Of a DNA stretch of 64,000 nucleotides, positions 19,381 through 30,496 are shown one piece after another. The notes beneath the pieces were generated by a model that searched no databases, was not told the origin of the DNA, and worked only from the letters and a program-made list of their open reading frames with translations. The translations under genes and the position numbers were made by a program. The number at the start of each line of letters is the position of its first letter. Position 1 is the first letter of the stretch. The DNA is from Rhynchopus euleeides (taxonomy: Eukaryota > Euglenozoa > Diplonemea > Diplonemida > Diplonemidae): NCBI GenBank assembly GCA_963210315.1, contig OY723257.1, positions 682,001-746,000 of the forward strand, read 5' to 3'.

Positions 19381-20442
19381 GCCCTACCCACCCACCCACC
19401 CCTCCTCCCCCCCACTCAGCCCCGAGACGGCGTCACGACGAGCGACGATATGGGAGGGTGTAGGTGCTGGTGTGGCACACACTCACCCCACCCCACCTCC
19501 GACCTCCGACCTCCCCGTGTTGCAGACACCCGGGCGGAGGAGCTGTCAGCAGGGTGTGTGATGTGGCGGGGAGGAAGAAGGGATCAAGGCTTGTTGTTCC
19601 AACGAATCCAGAAGATATATTTTTTTTTGTTGACAGCCCCGGTTCGGCTGGGGGTGATCGATGCGAGGGGTCGGGGGTGGAAAGGAGGGATGAGGAGGGT
19701 GTCGACCTGGGTGTGGGTGTGGGTGTGGTGCCTATGTCTTGTGCGGACACTTTTTGAACGGGGGGGTTTTATTTTGCAGGTGGCTTTCAAGGCAAAGGCC
19801 GGCAGAACCGGGAGGTGGGGAGCGAGGAGTGGGGGGCCGCCGCATCTGTCATCAAAGTGGTGCCCATCCTGCGCCGCCTTGCTTTTCCGAAGAGGGTTAG
19901 CAGTGTGCTGCTCGCAGGCTACACTCCCAAACCCTCCCACGCCCAGTGAAAAGGGGCATCCATAATCTAGACTCTAGCATCCATACACACATACACTTGG
20001 ATTATCACGGATTCTCTTGGGGGGTCTTCCCTGGTCGTTATTCTCCGTCAATCTTCGTCAGGTTTGCAGCGAATTCAACAGGAAATGCACCCCGTACTAG
20101 CGAAGACCCCCTTATGTGACTCAGAGCGAATACCCCCAGGTGGGAGTGTAGGGTGGTGAGGCGAGCGCCCATGCTCCTGTTCCGATCTGAACTGCAACAC
20201 ATATCATGGAGGCCATGTGGGGTTTATGGAGAACGCCTCTCTGCACCTTGCTCTCACCGGTGCGCTTGCCTCACCACCCTGTAACATGAACACATCCAGT
20301 AGCAGATGTGATGTACTCTGCGAAACCACCCCCACACACACACCCACTTGTTGTTTTCTACAGATTTATTTTCTTGTCTTTAGCAACAAACCTCCCCCAA
20401 GCCCACAACCAACACCCTCTCCCTCCCCCCCCCCCCCACCCC
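19381..20442. other. Intergenic region between the DeSI-like and coiled-coil genes
   Basis: No convincing gene. Simple repeats include GGGTGTGGGTGTGG near 19710-19730 and poly-C near 20426-20438. Confidence 0.45.
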
Positions 20443-21222
20443 TCACGGCAGGGGCGGCACCACGGTGATTCCCGGCGTGCTGTGGAGGCGCTCGATCTCG
20501 CTGCACGCGAGGGCCAGCTGGTGCTGTGCCTCCCGCGCCAGAGCCTCTGCGTCGCTCTCCCGAGCACACATGTCTGACTTCGCCCGCTCGGCTGCACTGA
20601 GCCGTGCCTTGAGTTCCTCGATTTCCGCCTCCAGGGTGTGGTGCACGCGCTGCACATCCACGACGGACTTCTCACGCAGCACGATCTCGCTCCGCGCGTG
20701 CTCCAGGTCAGCCTCCACACGCGTGAGCCTGCGACACGCCTCGGTATGCGCAGCACGCTCGTCGGCGAGCTCGCTGCGCAGCAGCGCAGCCTCCTCGTTG
20801 TTGTGCCGGGTGCTGCACGCATCCATCGAAATCGTTGCAGAGGCGGTGCGCAGGTGTACCCCGGGTGGCGGCGGCGGCGGTGCCAGAGGCGACGGGGGCA
20901 GCCTGTTGTCGCTGATGCCGCTCTCGCTCCGGCGCGCCAGATCCGCCAGCGACACGGCATCAACCTCCGGAGCAGCAGGCGACAGCACACCGGTGCCCGG
21001 CGCCTGCGGCGCCGGCACCGCTGACAGCACCCCTGCGGCCAGCTGCCGGGCCTCGTCCCGCACCCTCGACCCAAACCCCGACCCCTCGTTGGTCGGGATG
21101 CCGCAGGCGAACAGGCCCTGCGGGGGAGGGCCCGCGACGCTGGCGGCGGCGGCGGCGGCCGCCGCAGCGGCAGCCGCTGTGGTGGTCACCTCTGCACGGG
21201 CGTAGGCGCCCACGTGGGTCAT
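20443..21222 (-). CDS. Hypothetical coiled-coil protein with polyalanine
   Basis: 259 residues from an ATG at 21222. Residues 16-27 are polyalanine. Residues 28-120 are Pro/Ala-rich and probably disordered. Residues 140-245 carry heptad-like Leu/Ala/Glu patterning (LLRSELADERAAHTEACRRL, LEAEIEELKARLSAAERAKS) typical of a coiled coil. No catalytic motif, signal peptide or membrane segment is visible. The frame has a strong third-position G/C bias and no internal stop, and the opposite strand is open too because of that bias. A scaffold or cytoskeletal role is possible but not shown. Confidence 0.6.
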   Translation of the reverse strand: MTHVGAYARAEVTTTAAAAAAAAAAAASVAGPPPQGLFACGIPTNEGSGFGSRVRDEARQLAAGVLSAVPAPQAPGTGVLSPAAPEVDAVSLADLARRSESGISDNRLPPSPLAPPPPPPGVHLRTASATISMDACSTRHNNEEAALLRSELADERAAHTEACRRLTRVEADLEHARSEIVLREKSVVDVQRVHHTLEAEIEELKARLSAAERAKSDMCARESDAEALAREAQHQLALACSEIERLHSTPGITVVPPLP

Positions 21223-22363
21223 GGTGGTGGGGGTGGTGGCCTTGGAGCCGCGCCCGCCTGTGGGAGGGGTGCGGTGGAGGAGGAGGTGGTGTGGTGTGGT
21301 GTCAGACAGAGGGAGGGTTCAAATGCCAGCTGGCGGTTGGTGCAGGGGGGTTGTTCGTGGAGAAATGGCGGCAGGTGGAGGTTTTGTCGGTTCGTGAGAA
21401 GACCCCCCTTGTTGTGACCTGCGGGCTCTGCCCACACAAGCAGAGGAGAAATGCAGTGACATACGCCTGTCCGGATGCCAGGCACACGCATGAGCAGAAT
21501 AATCCGAACTATTCGGAGTTCAACTGAACTCTTTGTGCTGGCGACCGAGGCTGTCACGGATGGGTGATCTGCAAATACACCCCGACGAACGCGGAATCAT
21601 GTGGGAGTTCGTCCGAACAAACTCACGTGACAAGGCAAAGTGGGCTCGGGGAGACAGGCTCGGGGGCGGAGCAGCAGCACGGCGCGCCGCCTGCAGCCCA
21701 CCGCGATGCAGGTGCTGAGGTGTCGAGGGTCGCGGGGGTAGGGGGTAGAGGGGGTCGGGGAGTCGGTGTCTGCAACACCTTCATCTACCAGGGGGGGTTC
21801 TGCAGCCGCTGGCTAGCGAAGGGGGTGGCTGGAATCACCCATCGTGTGTAGGCAGTGTGCGCGAAAAGACAGACTCTCGAGCAACATCTGCGGGGGGGGC
21901 AACAGCGTAAGACGCAGAAGGCCTATTTCCGGCGGGATAGAGCGGAGGGTAAACTTACCAGCATATACCCTGCCTAATACTACCCGGGAGTCTGTACTCC
22001 GAGAAACCGTTTGCCAACAGTGGTGAACAGGCAGTCCCCGAGGGTGCTAAAAATATAAAAGAGAGGGAGAGAGAGAGAGAGACGTTGTTTGTGCCGCCAA
22101 ACCCGGGACAACTTGAGCCCGAGTTTGACCCCGACCCTGGATCGGACCCGTCCATCCACCCACCCACAGAGGGGCTCTGAAGCCTCAAAAGCCACCGCGA
22201 TCACGGAGAAGCGTTCCGATCTAAAAAGGCTGCGGGGCGGGGATCAATGCTTTGTTCGCCCTGCACCCCACGCCCCAACGTGCAGGGTGGCCAGAAGTTT
22301 GCTACAAAACAACAGAAGCCCACCCCCACTTTTCCCCCCCACACCACCACCACCCCACCCCAC
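21223..22363. other. Intergenic region
   Basis: A short plus-strand frame at 21558-21660 (MGDLQIHPDERGIMWEFV) is protein-like but unsupported. An (AG)n tract lies at about 22062-22082. Otherwise nothing is recognised. Confidence 0.4.
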
Positions 22364-23194
22364 CTAGAGCGAATCACAAGGCACCAGCACAGCCCCCGGG
22401 GAGCGTGGTGTGGAGAAGGCGTGCACCGCATCGATGAGTTGTGACGGGATGCCATATCTCATCAGCCACATCACGATCAAGACAAACCGGCGCCTCTTCT
22501 GCGAGTAGGGCCCGAACCCTTCCGCAAGCCTGCGGACGGAGGCCTCTTCCGCCGGAGGGACCGGGCGACGCATCACGCCCACCACGCCCTGCGCAAACGC
22601 CAGCAGAGACGCGGGCTCCCCAGCGACCCGCCACGGCAAGCTGCATGCCTGGCGCGCGGCAGACGTGGGCAGGCTCTTCGCATCGACAGACTCCGACACC
22701 ACATCCACGGGGAGGTCCCAGACATGCCCGAAGTATGGTGTATACCTCGGGCCGCGAACCTTCAGAACCCCGGACGTCAGGGTGTCGGGGTGACAGTAGA
22801 AGACACAGCCGGGGCTGAGCTGTGCCAGGGGGTGTCCCGGCGGGGTGTGTCGCCAGCCGCGCAGCGCGGGCGGCAGGGGCATGTTGTGCCGCTTCTCGGC
22901 AACGCATGCGTCGCCCCAAGCGTGTAGGGTGCGGAGGGCCTTGGAGAGGGACACGGCATCGGCGGAGAGTTGCTCTATCTTGCACCGCATGCCCTCCCCG
23001 TAGCTCTGCCGCTGCTGCAGCTTCGCGATGCGGGAGGGCGCGTCGGCGGCACGCCACTCCTCCTCCAGTGCGGCGATCTCGCGGTCCGTCCCGTCAGACC
23101 ATTCGTTTGCGGCGCATCTCTCGATGAGGCGCTGCGACTTAACCTTCTCGGACAGGGCAGTGACGATCCGCGAGATTTTGCCGAATTCAGTCAT
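22364..23194 (-). CDS. Unrecognised protein, 276 residues
   Basis: The start is the ATG at 23194 (MTEFGKISRIVTALSEKV). It lies about 30 bases after a CAACCAGGCAG acceptor-like site; the frame is open upstream but turns into proline-rich low complexity there. Residues 1-90 look like a helical hairpin or coiled coil (TDREIAALEEEWRAADA, IAKLQQRQSYGEG). Residues 120-175 have a hydrophobic mixed fold (GCVFYCHPDTLTSGVL, YTPYFGHVWDLPVDVV). Residues 200-260 are helical and end in RRFVLIVMWLMRYGIPSQLI, which is short for a membrane anchor. No family is recognised. Amino-acid composition and the lack of stops support coding. Confidence 0.6.
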   Translation of the reverse strand: MTEFGKISRIVTALSEKVKSQRLIERCAANEWSDGTDREIAALEEEWRAADAPSRIAKLQQRQSYGEGMRCKIEQLSADAVSLSKALRTLHAWGDACVAEKRHNMPLPPALRGWRHTPPGHPLAQLSPGCVFYCHPDTLTSGVLKVRGPRYTPYFGHVWDLPVDVVSESVDAKSLPTSAARQACSLPWRVAGEPASLLAFAQGVVGVMRRPVPPAEEASVRRLAEGFGPYSQKRRRFVLIVMWLMRYGIPSQLIDAVHAFSTPRSPGAVLVPCDSL

Positions 23195-24010
23195 GACGCT
23201 CCGCACACCCTCCTCCCTTCCGCCTGCCTGGTTGGTGGGGTGGGGTGGTGGAGTGGTGGAGTTGCCGGCTGTGGCGCAGACCTTCATACAACCTTCGTGC
23301 CCTATCAGACTAAACGGGAAAGGGTGGATCGGGTTAATAATGTGCGGGTGGAGAGTGGGGTGGGGTGGTGAGAGGGGGGGGGGGGGCAGGGGAGGACTGC
23401 GACAGAAACATGGCGCCAATACCACAGGCCCCAGAGAAACCTAACCCCCCCTCCTCCCCCCCACCCACCCACCCGGCAGCATCGACAGGCACACTTTCCG
23501 CGAAGCGCAAAAAATCAATTCGAACGAACACACACATGCAACACCCCCACGCCGGGAAGGCAAGATTCGTGGTGCAGGCGCAGTTTGGCGAGACTTATCA
23601 CGCTAGGATCACACGACAAAAAAATGGAACTATGGTTTTGAAAGGTATCTCTGGAGGGGCCCCGGGGTGGGTGGGTGGGTGGGTGGGTGGGTGGGGGGGT
23701 GGGGGGGTGGGTAGCGACGTAGCAGAAAATGAACCCCGGAGATAGCTCTCCCTTCACTCGATATGCGGGCTGCGTCCCGAGCACCAGTGTTGTTTGATTG
23801 GAAGACACATCCGTGGGGGGGGGGGGGGGGGAGAGGACCACTCTGTCGGGGAGCGGGGGGAGGAGGGTGGTGAACAAATGCCGAGAGAGAGGTATTCATA
23901 GAGAGAGAGAGAGAGAGAGAAATGACCAACCTGGAGCCCAGTCTGTACAAACAATTGCTCCTTTTTTTCCCCTGCTGCAATGTTCCGCCTGTGTGTTGAT
24001 GCGTCTGCAG
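23195..24010. other. Microsatellite-rich intergenic DNA
   Basis: It contains (GGTG)n at about 23664-23710, a G run at 23815-23832 and (AG)n at about 23900-23920. No gene is supported. Confidence 0.5.
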
Positions 24011-24134
24011 GGCTCTCTCAGGGGGGGAATTTGATTGTCGAGAGATGGAATGGAAAAGCAAGTCTCCCACCGCACCTCATTGCAATGTGAACCCCTCTTT
24101 GTAATCACCACACCAAGATAGGCTCTCTCAGGGG
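24011..24134 (-). mobile_element. SINE-like insertion (24025-24120) with a 14-base target duplication, copy 2
   Basis: GGCTCTCTCAGGGG occurs at 24011-24024 and again at 24121-24134. The intervening ~96 bases are homologous to 16909-17005 (shared GTCGAGAG, GGAATGGAAAAGCAA, CTTTTTGTA/CTCTTTGTAATCAC). In the minus orientation the body ends in a C run next to the duplication, as in copy 1, while the duplications differ in length and sequence. Confidence 0.65.
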
Positions 24135-26973
24135 ATGTGTGGGGCGTGGGGTGTGGTTCCAAGCGATCCGATCTGTCGACTGCCCCGCACCACAACACAC
24201 AGCACACACACACGCTGAGCACCCCTCCGCACTCCCCCCCTCCCCCCACCACCCTCTCCACGATTTCCTCTTTTGGCATGGCTCGGGCAAGGCAAGGCCA
24301 GGTATTTCGGGGGGGCGAGGGGCGGGTAAGCTACCCCTCTGATCACATACACACGCAATTTTTTTGCCACTTTTGAGGGGGGGGGGGTAGTGGGTGAGGG
24401 GGTGTGCGAAAATTTCGGGGAATTTTTTTTTTGCGTCCGCTTCTCTCTCTCTATATATAAATCTCCCCACCCGCCCCGTCCCTAAACAGCTCTGTGCCCG
24501 AGCCTCGTTTGACAGTTGGCTCCGCTGGAAATACTGCGAAAATGGCTGATCGGCATTGTGCATCACGAAAGCTCTCAAAACTACAACGGGAAACCACTAA
24601 AGTGGAGGGGCTCGCCAACCCAGTATGGACTATGCAAGTTTCTAGTAAAGAGGCCACTTTATTCATAGCGGGGAGTATCGCTCATCACATTTTTTTGAAC
24701 GATTCTTGAACGACTTTTTTTTGTTTTGTACTCAGCTGACTTCTTGGCTGTAGAAAACTCAGCCACCTAATGCCTCCAGTGCGCCTCCCAGCAAGTGATG
24801 ATTTCGATCTAGTTCTGGCATTCACCCCCCCTCTGTCTCTGTCTGCCTGCATTCTTAATTTTCGACAATCACGAGTTAGGCATCGTGATGGTCAAATTTT
24901 TCTGTCTCGTAAGTATTTGACACACCCCTCTCCCCCCAAAAAAATAACATATTTCACCTCACCCCGCTGTTGCCTGGCTGGCACCTTCCTTTTGGCCTCA
25001 GAGGTCGCCAGATATCTGCAACACAACACAACAAAAAGACCGCGCAACACACGTCTCAAAGCGGCACCAGCGGGGGAAGAGGGGAATCGGGGAGAGGTAA
25101 GGCCAAATCAGTGAGGGCGTGGGCAGACGGAAAACAAAGTGCACCTCCCCCCCCCCCCCCCCCCACACCATCCCTTCCCACACACACACACACACACCCG
25201 ATGCCCTGTTTTCGAATCATTTTCTTCTTCCTCAGCGGTCCAAGCTTTGTATTTTTTGATCTTCTTTGGAATTTTCGTTGTTTGGATATTTTTTTGGCAA
25301 TTTTTTGTCGGCTGCGGTGTCGTGCAGAGGCGCCCAGCCAAAGCCCCTCAACCCACCGGGGAGGGAGAGAGAGGGGCGACTTGCTGGAAGGCTCCTCAAG
25401 TTGTGTGAAGGGATGTGTTAGAAACCAGAGTCTGCATAGCGTACCCAGGATGGAATACTACGGGCTACGCCGGCCTAGTCACGCCACCCGCCACCCGACT
25501 TGGGTGGGTCTTGATGCAGCACACTTTGTGCAGATGTGTGTTGTGCTTTTGAAAATCGGGGTTTACGGACCGCACGTTTCTTGCTCGGGTGTACTCAACC
25601 TGTATGGCGCGTGCATGATTTTGCTGATTCTGCCCAAAGGATCAGCAACCTCAAAAAAGACGGCGGCAAACACAACCCCACCACCACCCCTGAAGCTGAC
25701 GCCACACAGAACGCCTGACGTACATGAGACGACCAGGCAGTGGAGGAGAGACACCCAAGAAAAGCAATCAGAGTCACTCCGAGATAGAAAGATGCCACCC
25801 AATCCAATACACAGACAACACACAAGCAGTGTGGGTCACACTGGGGAGCAACGCTGCACTGCTATTGATGTGAAATTCGTCACTACAATCACACGCGAAT
25901 CATGTTTCTGGCACCGAAGCCCTATCCAGCCTGCTGTACGACACCATTTGCCCCAACAATATTTTTTTTGCAGCTGCTCAGAACGCACCGAGCAGTCCTC
26001 CCTCTGGCGCTCTTGATGCGCTTCACCCGCCCCCTCCCCCCCACCTCCCACCCACTTCAACAAAACGCACACATACACAACACACAAAAATGGGAAGAGC
26101 AGGTGCCTCTGGCAAATCACATAGCCTGCTCTGCTGCTCAACTCCCTTTTTTTTGAATTTTTTTTTGACATAACGGTTCATCAGATACACCAATTTTCCT
26201 TGCGGGTCGGGGGGGGTGAGGGGGATAAGGATAATGAGAGGAGGGATGGGGGGGGGGGGGTTGGACAGTGGGGGGGGGGGAACTGTCGGGAAGAGCGAAA
26301 AAAGCCTGCTGTGGCTTTGTCCGAAGGGAGGGGGGTGGGGGGGAGGGGGGGGGGTGGGGAACCAGCAAATTTCATCATATATTTTTTTTGGCAAACTGAG
26401 TTTTTTTGAACTCGGGGGGGGGGGGGGGGGCGGTGAGGGGTTTTTTTTGATTATCGCAGGGGAGGAGGAGAAGGGGGGGGGGGGGAGGAAGGCGTCCGAC
26501 CCGAGGGGCGGGGGGGGGATGGGTGGTGAGCTGCGATGGAAAAGAGAGAGAGAGAGAGAGAGAGAATGAGGGGATGAAAGGGGGGGATGCGCGCAGGAAA
26601 AACCCGGAACAGCACCCCATTTCCCCTCACCCCCCGCCCCCCCTCCTCCTCCATCACCCACCATCCCCCGCACGCACGCTCATGACTCAAGCGCACGCTT
26701 TGGGGCATGAGAGGGGCGAAGGGGGCGAGGGGTGGGGGGGGGGGGGAGGGAGGAGGAAGGAAGAAGGGGGTGGTTTTGTCCCAGGTAGAAATAAGCTACC
26801 AAACAAAGGCACACCCGCGCTTTTTTTCCTCCCCCCCACCCCCCCACCACCCACACACTGGGCTTTCCGTGGGTGCAGCGCGTATTTTTTTTCACAAAGG
26901 GTGCCAACCGCAGGTGCGGTATTTGTCTTCCGTCGTGTGTGGGTTCGCCAGGCTGAAAGGACGGGTTGAAGAG
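24135..26973. other. Long gene-poor stretch with low-complexity tracts
   Basis: Poly-C at about 25146-25164, (AC)n at about 25181-25198, multiple G runs at 26205-26520 and (AG)n at about 26540-26565. Open frames here are proline- or glycine-rich by-products of these runs. A frame at 24494-24709 has normal composition but no other support. Confidence 0.5.
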
Positions 26974-27412
26974 TATATCAACCAAAATCTGAAAAACCGT
27001 ATACTTTAGTCGTTTACTTGGGCAGCAGCAATTTGTACATTTTTTTGACAATTTTGAGTTGTGACCCCACCGTGAATTCCGCGGTATACCTAGCAGTCAA
27101 TTCCGCCCTGTTTCGAGTTCCGGAAATGCAGTCTGTTGGGTTCAAATTGGGATGCGGATGCGCATCCCAATTTGACTGGTGAGGTTGGCCGGGAAATTTT
27201 TTTTCAAAAAATCTCGGAAAGCTATGGTAGCAACGGAATCAAATGCGGCCAGAATCGGGGAAAAAGGTGTAGTGGAAGACAATTTACTCCCAGATGCAGT
27301 TCTCACCCCCCTTGGTAGGCTTTTGTACAGTGATTTTTTTGCTTCTTATTGCCTGCGAATCCACCACCTTCCATGCACAGGAAAACTCATCTGAATCATG
27401 TGAAACACAAAC

Positions 27413-27736
27413 ATGGCCTGCTTCAAATGCAAGAGTTCATGGAATGTCACCAACATCACCCTGCTTCCCCGGGCAGTGCAGAATGGCCTGAAGGCCCCCC
27501 ACCCAGTGGTCTCGCTGGGGGTCGGGCAAACCAAAAAAGAGGTAGGGCACAGGGTGGGCCGAGCTCGCTCCGCAGGGGAAAAAGTGCAGCCCAACCCCAC
27601 TCCGATTTCCCGCAGTATGATGCAAACAGGGCCACAGAACGTTTTCCCCCCAATTCGAAAGGCATCGGATGCTGCCGCCTTAGATCGTCCTGCTGAACCA
27701 AAAATCAGTAGTCAGGGGGTCTTGGGTTGCCATTGA
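27413..27736 (+). CDS. Small hypothetical frame inside the 1.9-kb inverted-repeat element
   Basis: 107 residues from an ATG. The start MACFKCKSSWNVTNITLLP carries a CxxC-like pair and is followed by a Gly/Val/Lys-rich middle. It may be a remnant of a host exon picked up by the element or a chance frame. There are no homology-based grounds for a function. Confidence 0.25.
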   Translation: MACFKCKSSWNVTNITLLPRAVQNGLKAPHPVVSLGVGQTKKEVGHRVGRARSAGEKVQPNPTPISRSMMQTGPQNVFPPIRKASDAAALDRPAEPKISSQGVLGCH

Positions 27737-27815
27737 GCACTTGCAAAACTGCAATCCCGAGTAACTTTGCCAGCGCGCCGTGTTCAGGAACGGCAGCAAA
27801 GCTAACAGGCTACAT

Positions 27816-27867
27816 GGGGGGTCTGGGGGGCGGAGCCCCCCAGCCGCCGGAGGCCACGGTAGTGAAC
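27816..27867 (+). repeat. Dispersed GC-hairpin repeat, copy 5
   Basis: Same hairpin and GCCGCCGGAGGCCACGGTAG tail as copies 3 and 4, 25 kb away and in the same orientation. It sits within the 1.9-kb inverted-repeat element. Confidence 0.9.
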
Positions 27868-29005
27868 ATCCTAAAATCCCTCGAAGGCTAATCCCCACAC
27901 CGGTTGGTGCTGTTGCACATTCCAGGCGGGGACGATCCTTCGCTTGGGGCATGATGAGTGCCTGACGGTGCGCTTCGATGAGCACCACCAAGCCCCCAGC
28001 ACCTGGTACACCTGCTCATGATGGCGTTGAGTTTTCATACGCTGCGCGTGAAAACTCGGCTACAAGGCCGAACCCAAAAGCCCCAAAATCTGACCCATCC
28101 GCAAAATTCGACGGGGAAAATATTGAGGTAGGGCCAAGGTAGGGCCGAGGTAGGGCCATGCCACCCCTGGCGGCCCACCCTCCCCAAAAATTACAGAAAA
28201 AGGGAGGTGGGGCCGCGGCCCCCCCTGCCAGCCCTGGCACGAGATCACTGCCCCCACCTCCCCCTGACTTTCTCAATTGCTCCAGGATTTCGGCTATTTT
28301 CGGCTATTTTTGTGTACTTTGGGACCCCGTGTAGGAGGCCTTATACACCGCAAAAGTCACCGATTTTTTTTCCTGGGAAGGTTCTCACTAAAACTACACA
28401 GGAATCACATTTTTGGGCCGGAAAAATTTTGTTTCCGGCCCGGACGCCTCCCTGAGACGGACCCATTTTTGGGTCGATTTTTGGGGGGATTTTCCTTAGG
28501 AAAGTTGGTAATAGTGGTTGGGCAGCAGTAAATTGGACTCTACTCCACTAAATTCACCGATTTTTTTTATGGTGTAATCTACGGAGCTCAACTCTCAAAT
28601 TCCGTCAAAAACCGGGTCTTTTTGTGGCGATCCGCGGGGGTGAAATTCCGAAGAAAATATCGGCAAAAACAGTTTTTCCGAATTTCTCCACCAAAAAAAA
28701 ATATTTTTTTGGAAAAATTATTGTCCTGAAAAGCGCCAATTCCGTACGTTACACGATAAAAAAAAATGTTGAAAAAGGTGTAGCGGGGTGCCATTTACTC
28801 AAAATTTTGAAAAAGTATACGGTTTTTCAGATTTTGATTGATATAATTATATTATAGTAATATACCCCCGCACACCGACATATGACCGTGCCATATGTGC
28901 CCGTTGTGTGTGGGAAAGGGCTGTGCCCACGTGTGGCACGCAAATGCCCAGGCCCAGCACGAATCACCTCACAGCGTCGCGGAGAAGGGTAAGAGAGCTG
29001 AGCAT

Positions 29006-30326
29006 CTAGTTCTGCTTCTTCGCGTTCTTGATGAGCCACTGAAGGACGGCGTCGATGTTGACCTGGTTCTTCGCGGAGATCGAGTAGACGCACACCTCAC
29101 GCCCCTGGATCTGGTCGAGCTCGCTGTGTTGGAGGAGTGGTGTGTAGAACTTCGTTCGGGGCCTTTTCGCTCTGTGCCAACTGTGTGGCACTTTACAAAC
29201 TATTTTTTTGAAGGCGGTTCGCCATTTTTCTCACATTTCTGCACTTCCGAGCCAACGGCACCCCCCGTTGCATTTCCATCTGGGTTGGAAGAGAAACCTT
29301 TTTGGCGCAAAGGTTTCAACAAAGCTGGCTTTGGCTGCCACCGGAATGGGGGCTTGCAGCCGAGGGAGTGATTTTCAGCGTATATATTATACATGACATG
29401 TGGAGGTTGGGTGTGTGTGTGGGGCATACAGCGCGTTCTTCAGCTCGGCCTCGTTCATGTGCCCGGGGATGTCCTTCTTGTTGCCGAGCACCAGAAGCGG
29501 GATCTTCTCCAGAGCAGGCTTGGCCATGAGCTCCATCAGCTCCTTCTGGGCGGCGTCGATGTTGGAGCGGTCGGCAGAGTCAACGACGAACACGATGGCG
29601 TTGACACCACGGCAGTACCTCTCCCACATGCCACGGAACCGCGGCTGGCCACCGATGTCCCAGAGCTTGATGGAGATGTTGCCTGAGGGGGCAGATGTGG
29701 TTGTGGGGTGGTGCAGAAGAAAAGAGAGACGCGAAACACCCGGCAAAAAATACACCGTTCCCGACCCCCCCGTTCTCCTTCTCCATTCGGTTGCAGGTCG
29801 GGGGGAAGATAGAAGCCAATAGTATTTTGAACACTTTGTAAAGCGTGCAAATCCTGACCACAACTGGGGCTCATCCACGGCTGAACGATCGACATACCCT
29901 TGTTAATCTTACGGATGTTGAGGCCCACGGTGGGGATCGTGTCTTTCGCCTTACCGTCGCTGATCACGTTGAGCAGCGTCGTCTTCCCTGCCGCCTGCAG
30001 ACCGACAAGGGTCAGCTCCATCTCCTGCTTCCAGAACAGGCTGTGGTGCGGTGCAAGTGTGATGACGGCTACCAATAACAAAGGGCATGCGCTCGCCACG
30101 CAAACTCGGACCACAAAGAAATCACGACAATCACACACCCACTGCGCAACGCAGGGGCTGCCGCGGGGGAGACACACACGGAGACTGCGGATACCGCCTC
30201 ACGCAAACAACCCACCAGGTGCCACCTACAATACAACGCTCTCAATACACCCTCTCTTCTCCCTGCGTTAGCATACCTCTTGAGCCAATCCGCCAGCTTT
30301 GAGAACACATTTCCGAAGAAAGCCAT
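29006..30326 (-). CDS. ARL8: ARL8-type small GTPase, four exons
   Basis: Exons 30326-30277, 30040-29898, 29682-29430 and 29123-29006 give 187 residues. All three introns (236, 215 and 306 bases) start GTATG and end AG, and the reading frame is kept across phases 2, 1 and 2. G1 is [11 protein letters not shown], switch I has [12 protein letters not shown]3 is WDIGGQPRF (Gln kept), G4 is NKKD and G5 is SISAKN. The stretch [20 protein letters not shown] and the [14 protein letters not shown] start are diagnostic of ARL8 rather than ARF1. The N-terminus is an amphipathic helix without the Gly2 of myristoylated ARFs. In other eukaryotes ARL8 sits on lysosomes and links them to kinesin and tethering factors. 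All key residues are present. Confidence 0.93.
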
Positions 30327-30496
30327 ATTGGCTGCTCACAGAACAGCGGCGCAGGGGTTGGGCCCCTGGGCGGGATATGCGCGCGTGTGTAGTGTCCTTC
30401 CCTCCTGAGGTTTGAGACGAATCAAAGTCAAGCCGAAGATAGGTTGTGTGATCACAGGGGGCCAATGGCAGTCACCACTGGAAGCGCTAGAGGCGT

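Larger units (their letters stand above)
26974..28845. mobile_element. 1.9-kb element with 34-base terminal inverted repeats
   Basis: The left end reads TATATCAACCAAAATCTGAA, continuing into AAACCGTATACTTT. The right end (28812-28845) is its inverse with one mismatch (TCAATC for TCAACC). The interior has repeated words near both ends (AAAAAGGTGTAG, ATTTACTC), a small open frame at 27413-27736, one dispersed hairpin repeat and a triplicated TAGGGCCAAGG-type word (28128-28160). No transposase is seen, so it is non-autonomous or decayed. No clear target duplication was found. Confidence 0.65.

Noticed and set aside
18134-19561. Plus-strand open frame of about 475 codons
   Set aside because: Shadow of the DeSI-like gene on the opposite strand; its His/Arg/Leu-rich translation has no domain.
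24025-24120. tRNA gene or tRNA-derived head in the SINE-like body
   Set aside because: A GGTTCACATT word resembles a B box, but no cloverleaf or clear A box could be drawn.
26023-26673. Minus-strand proline-rich frame of about 216 codons
   Set aside because: It is generated by long G/C runs; most residues are Pro and Ser.
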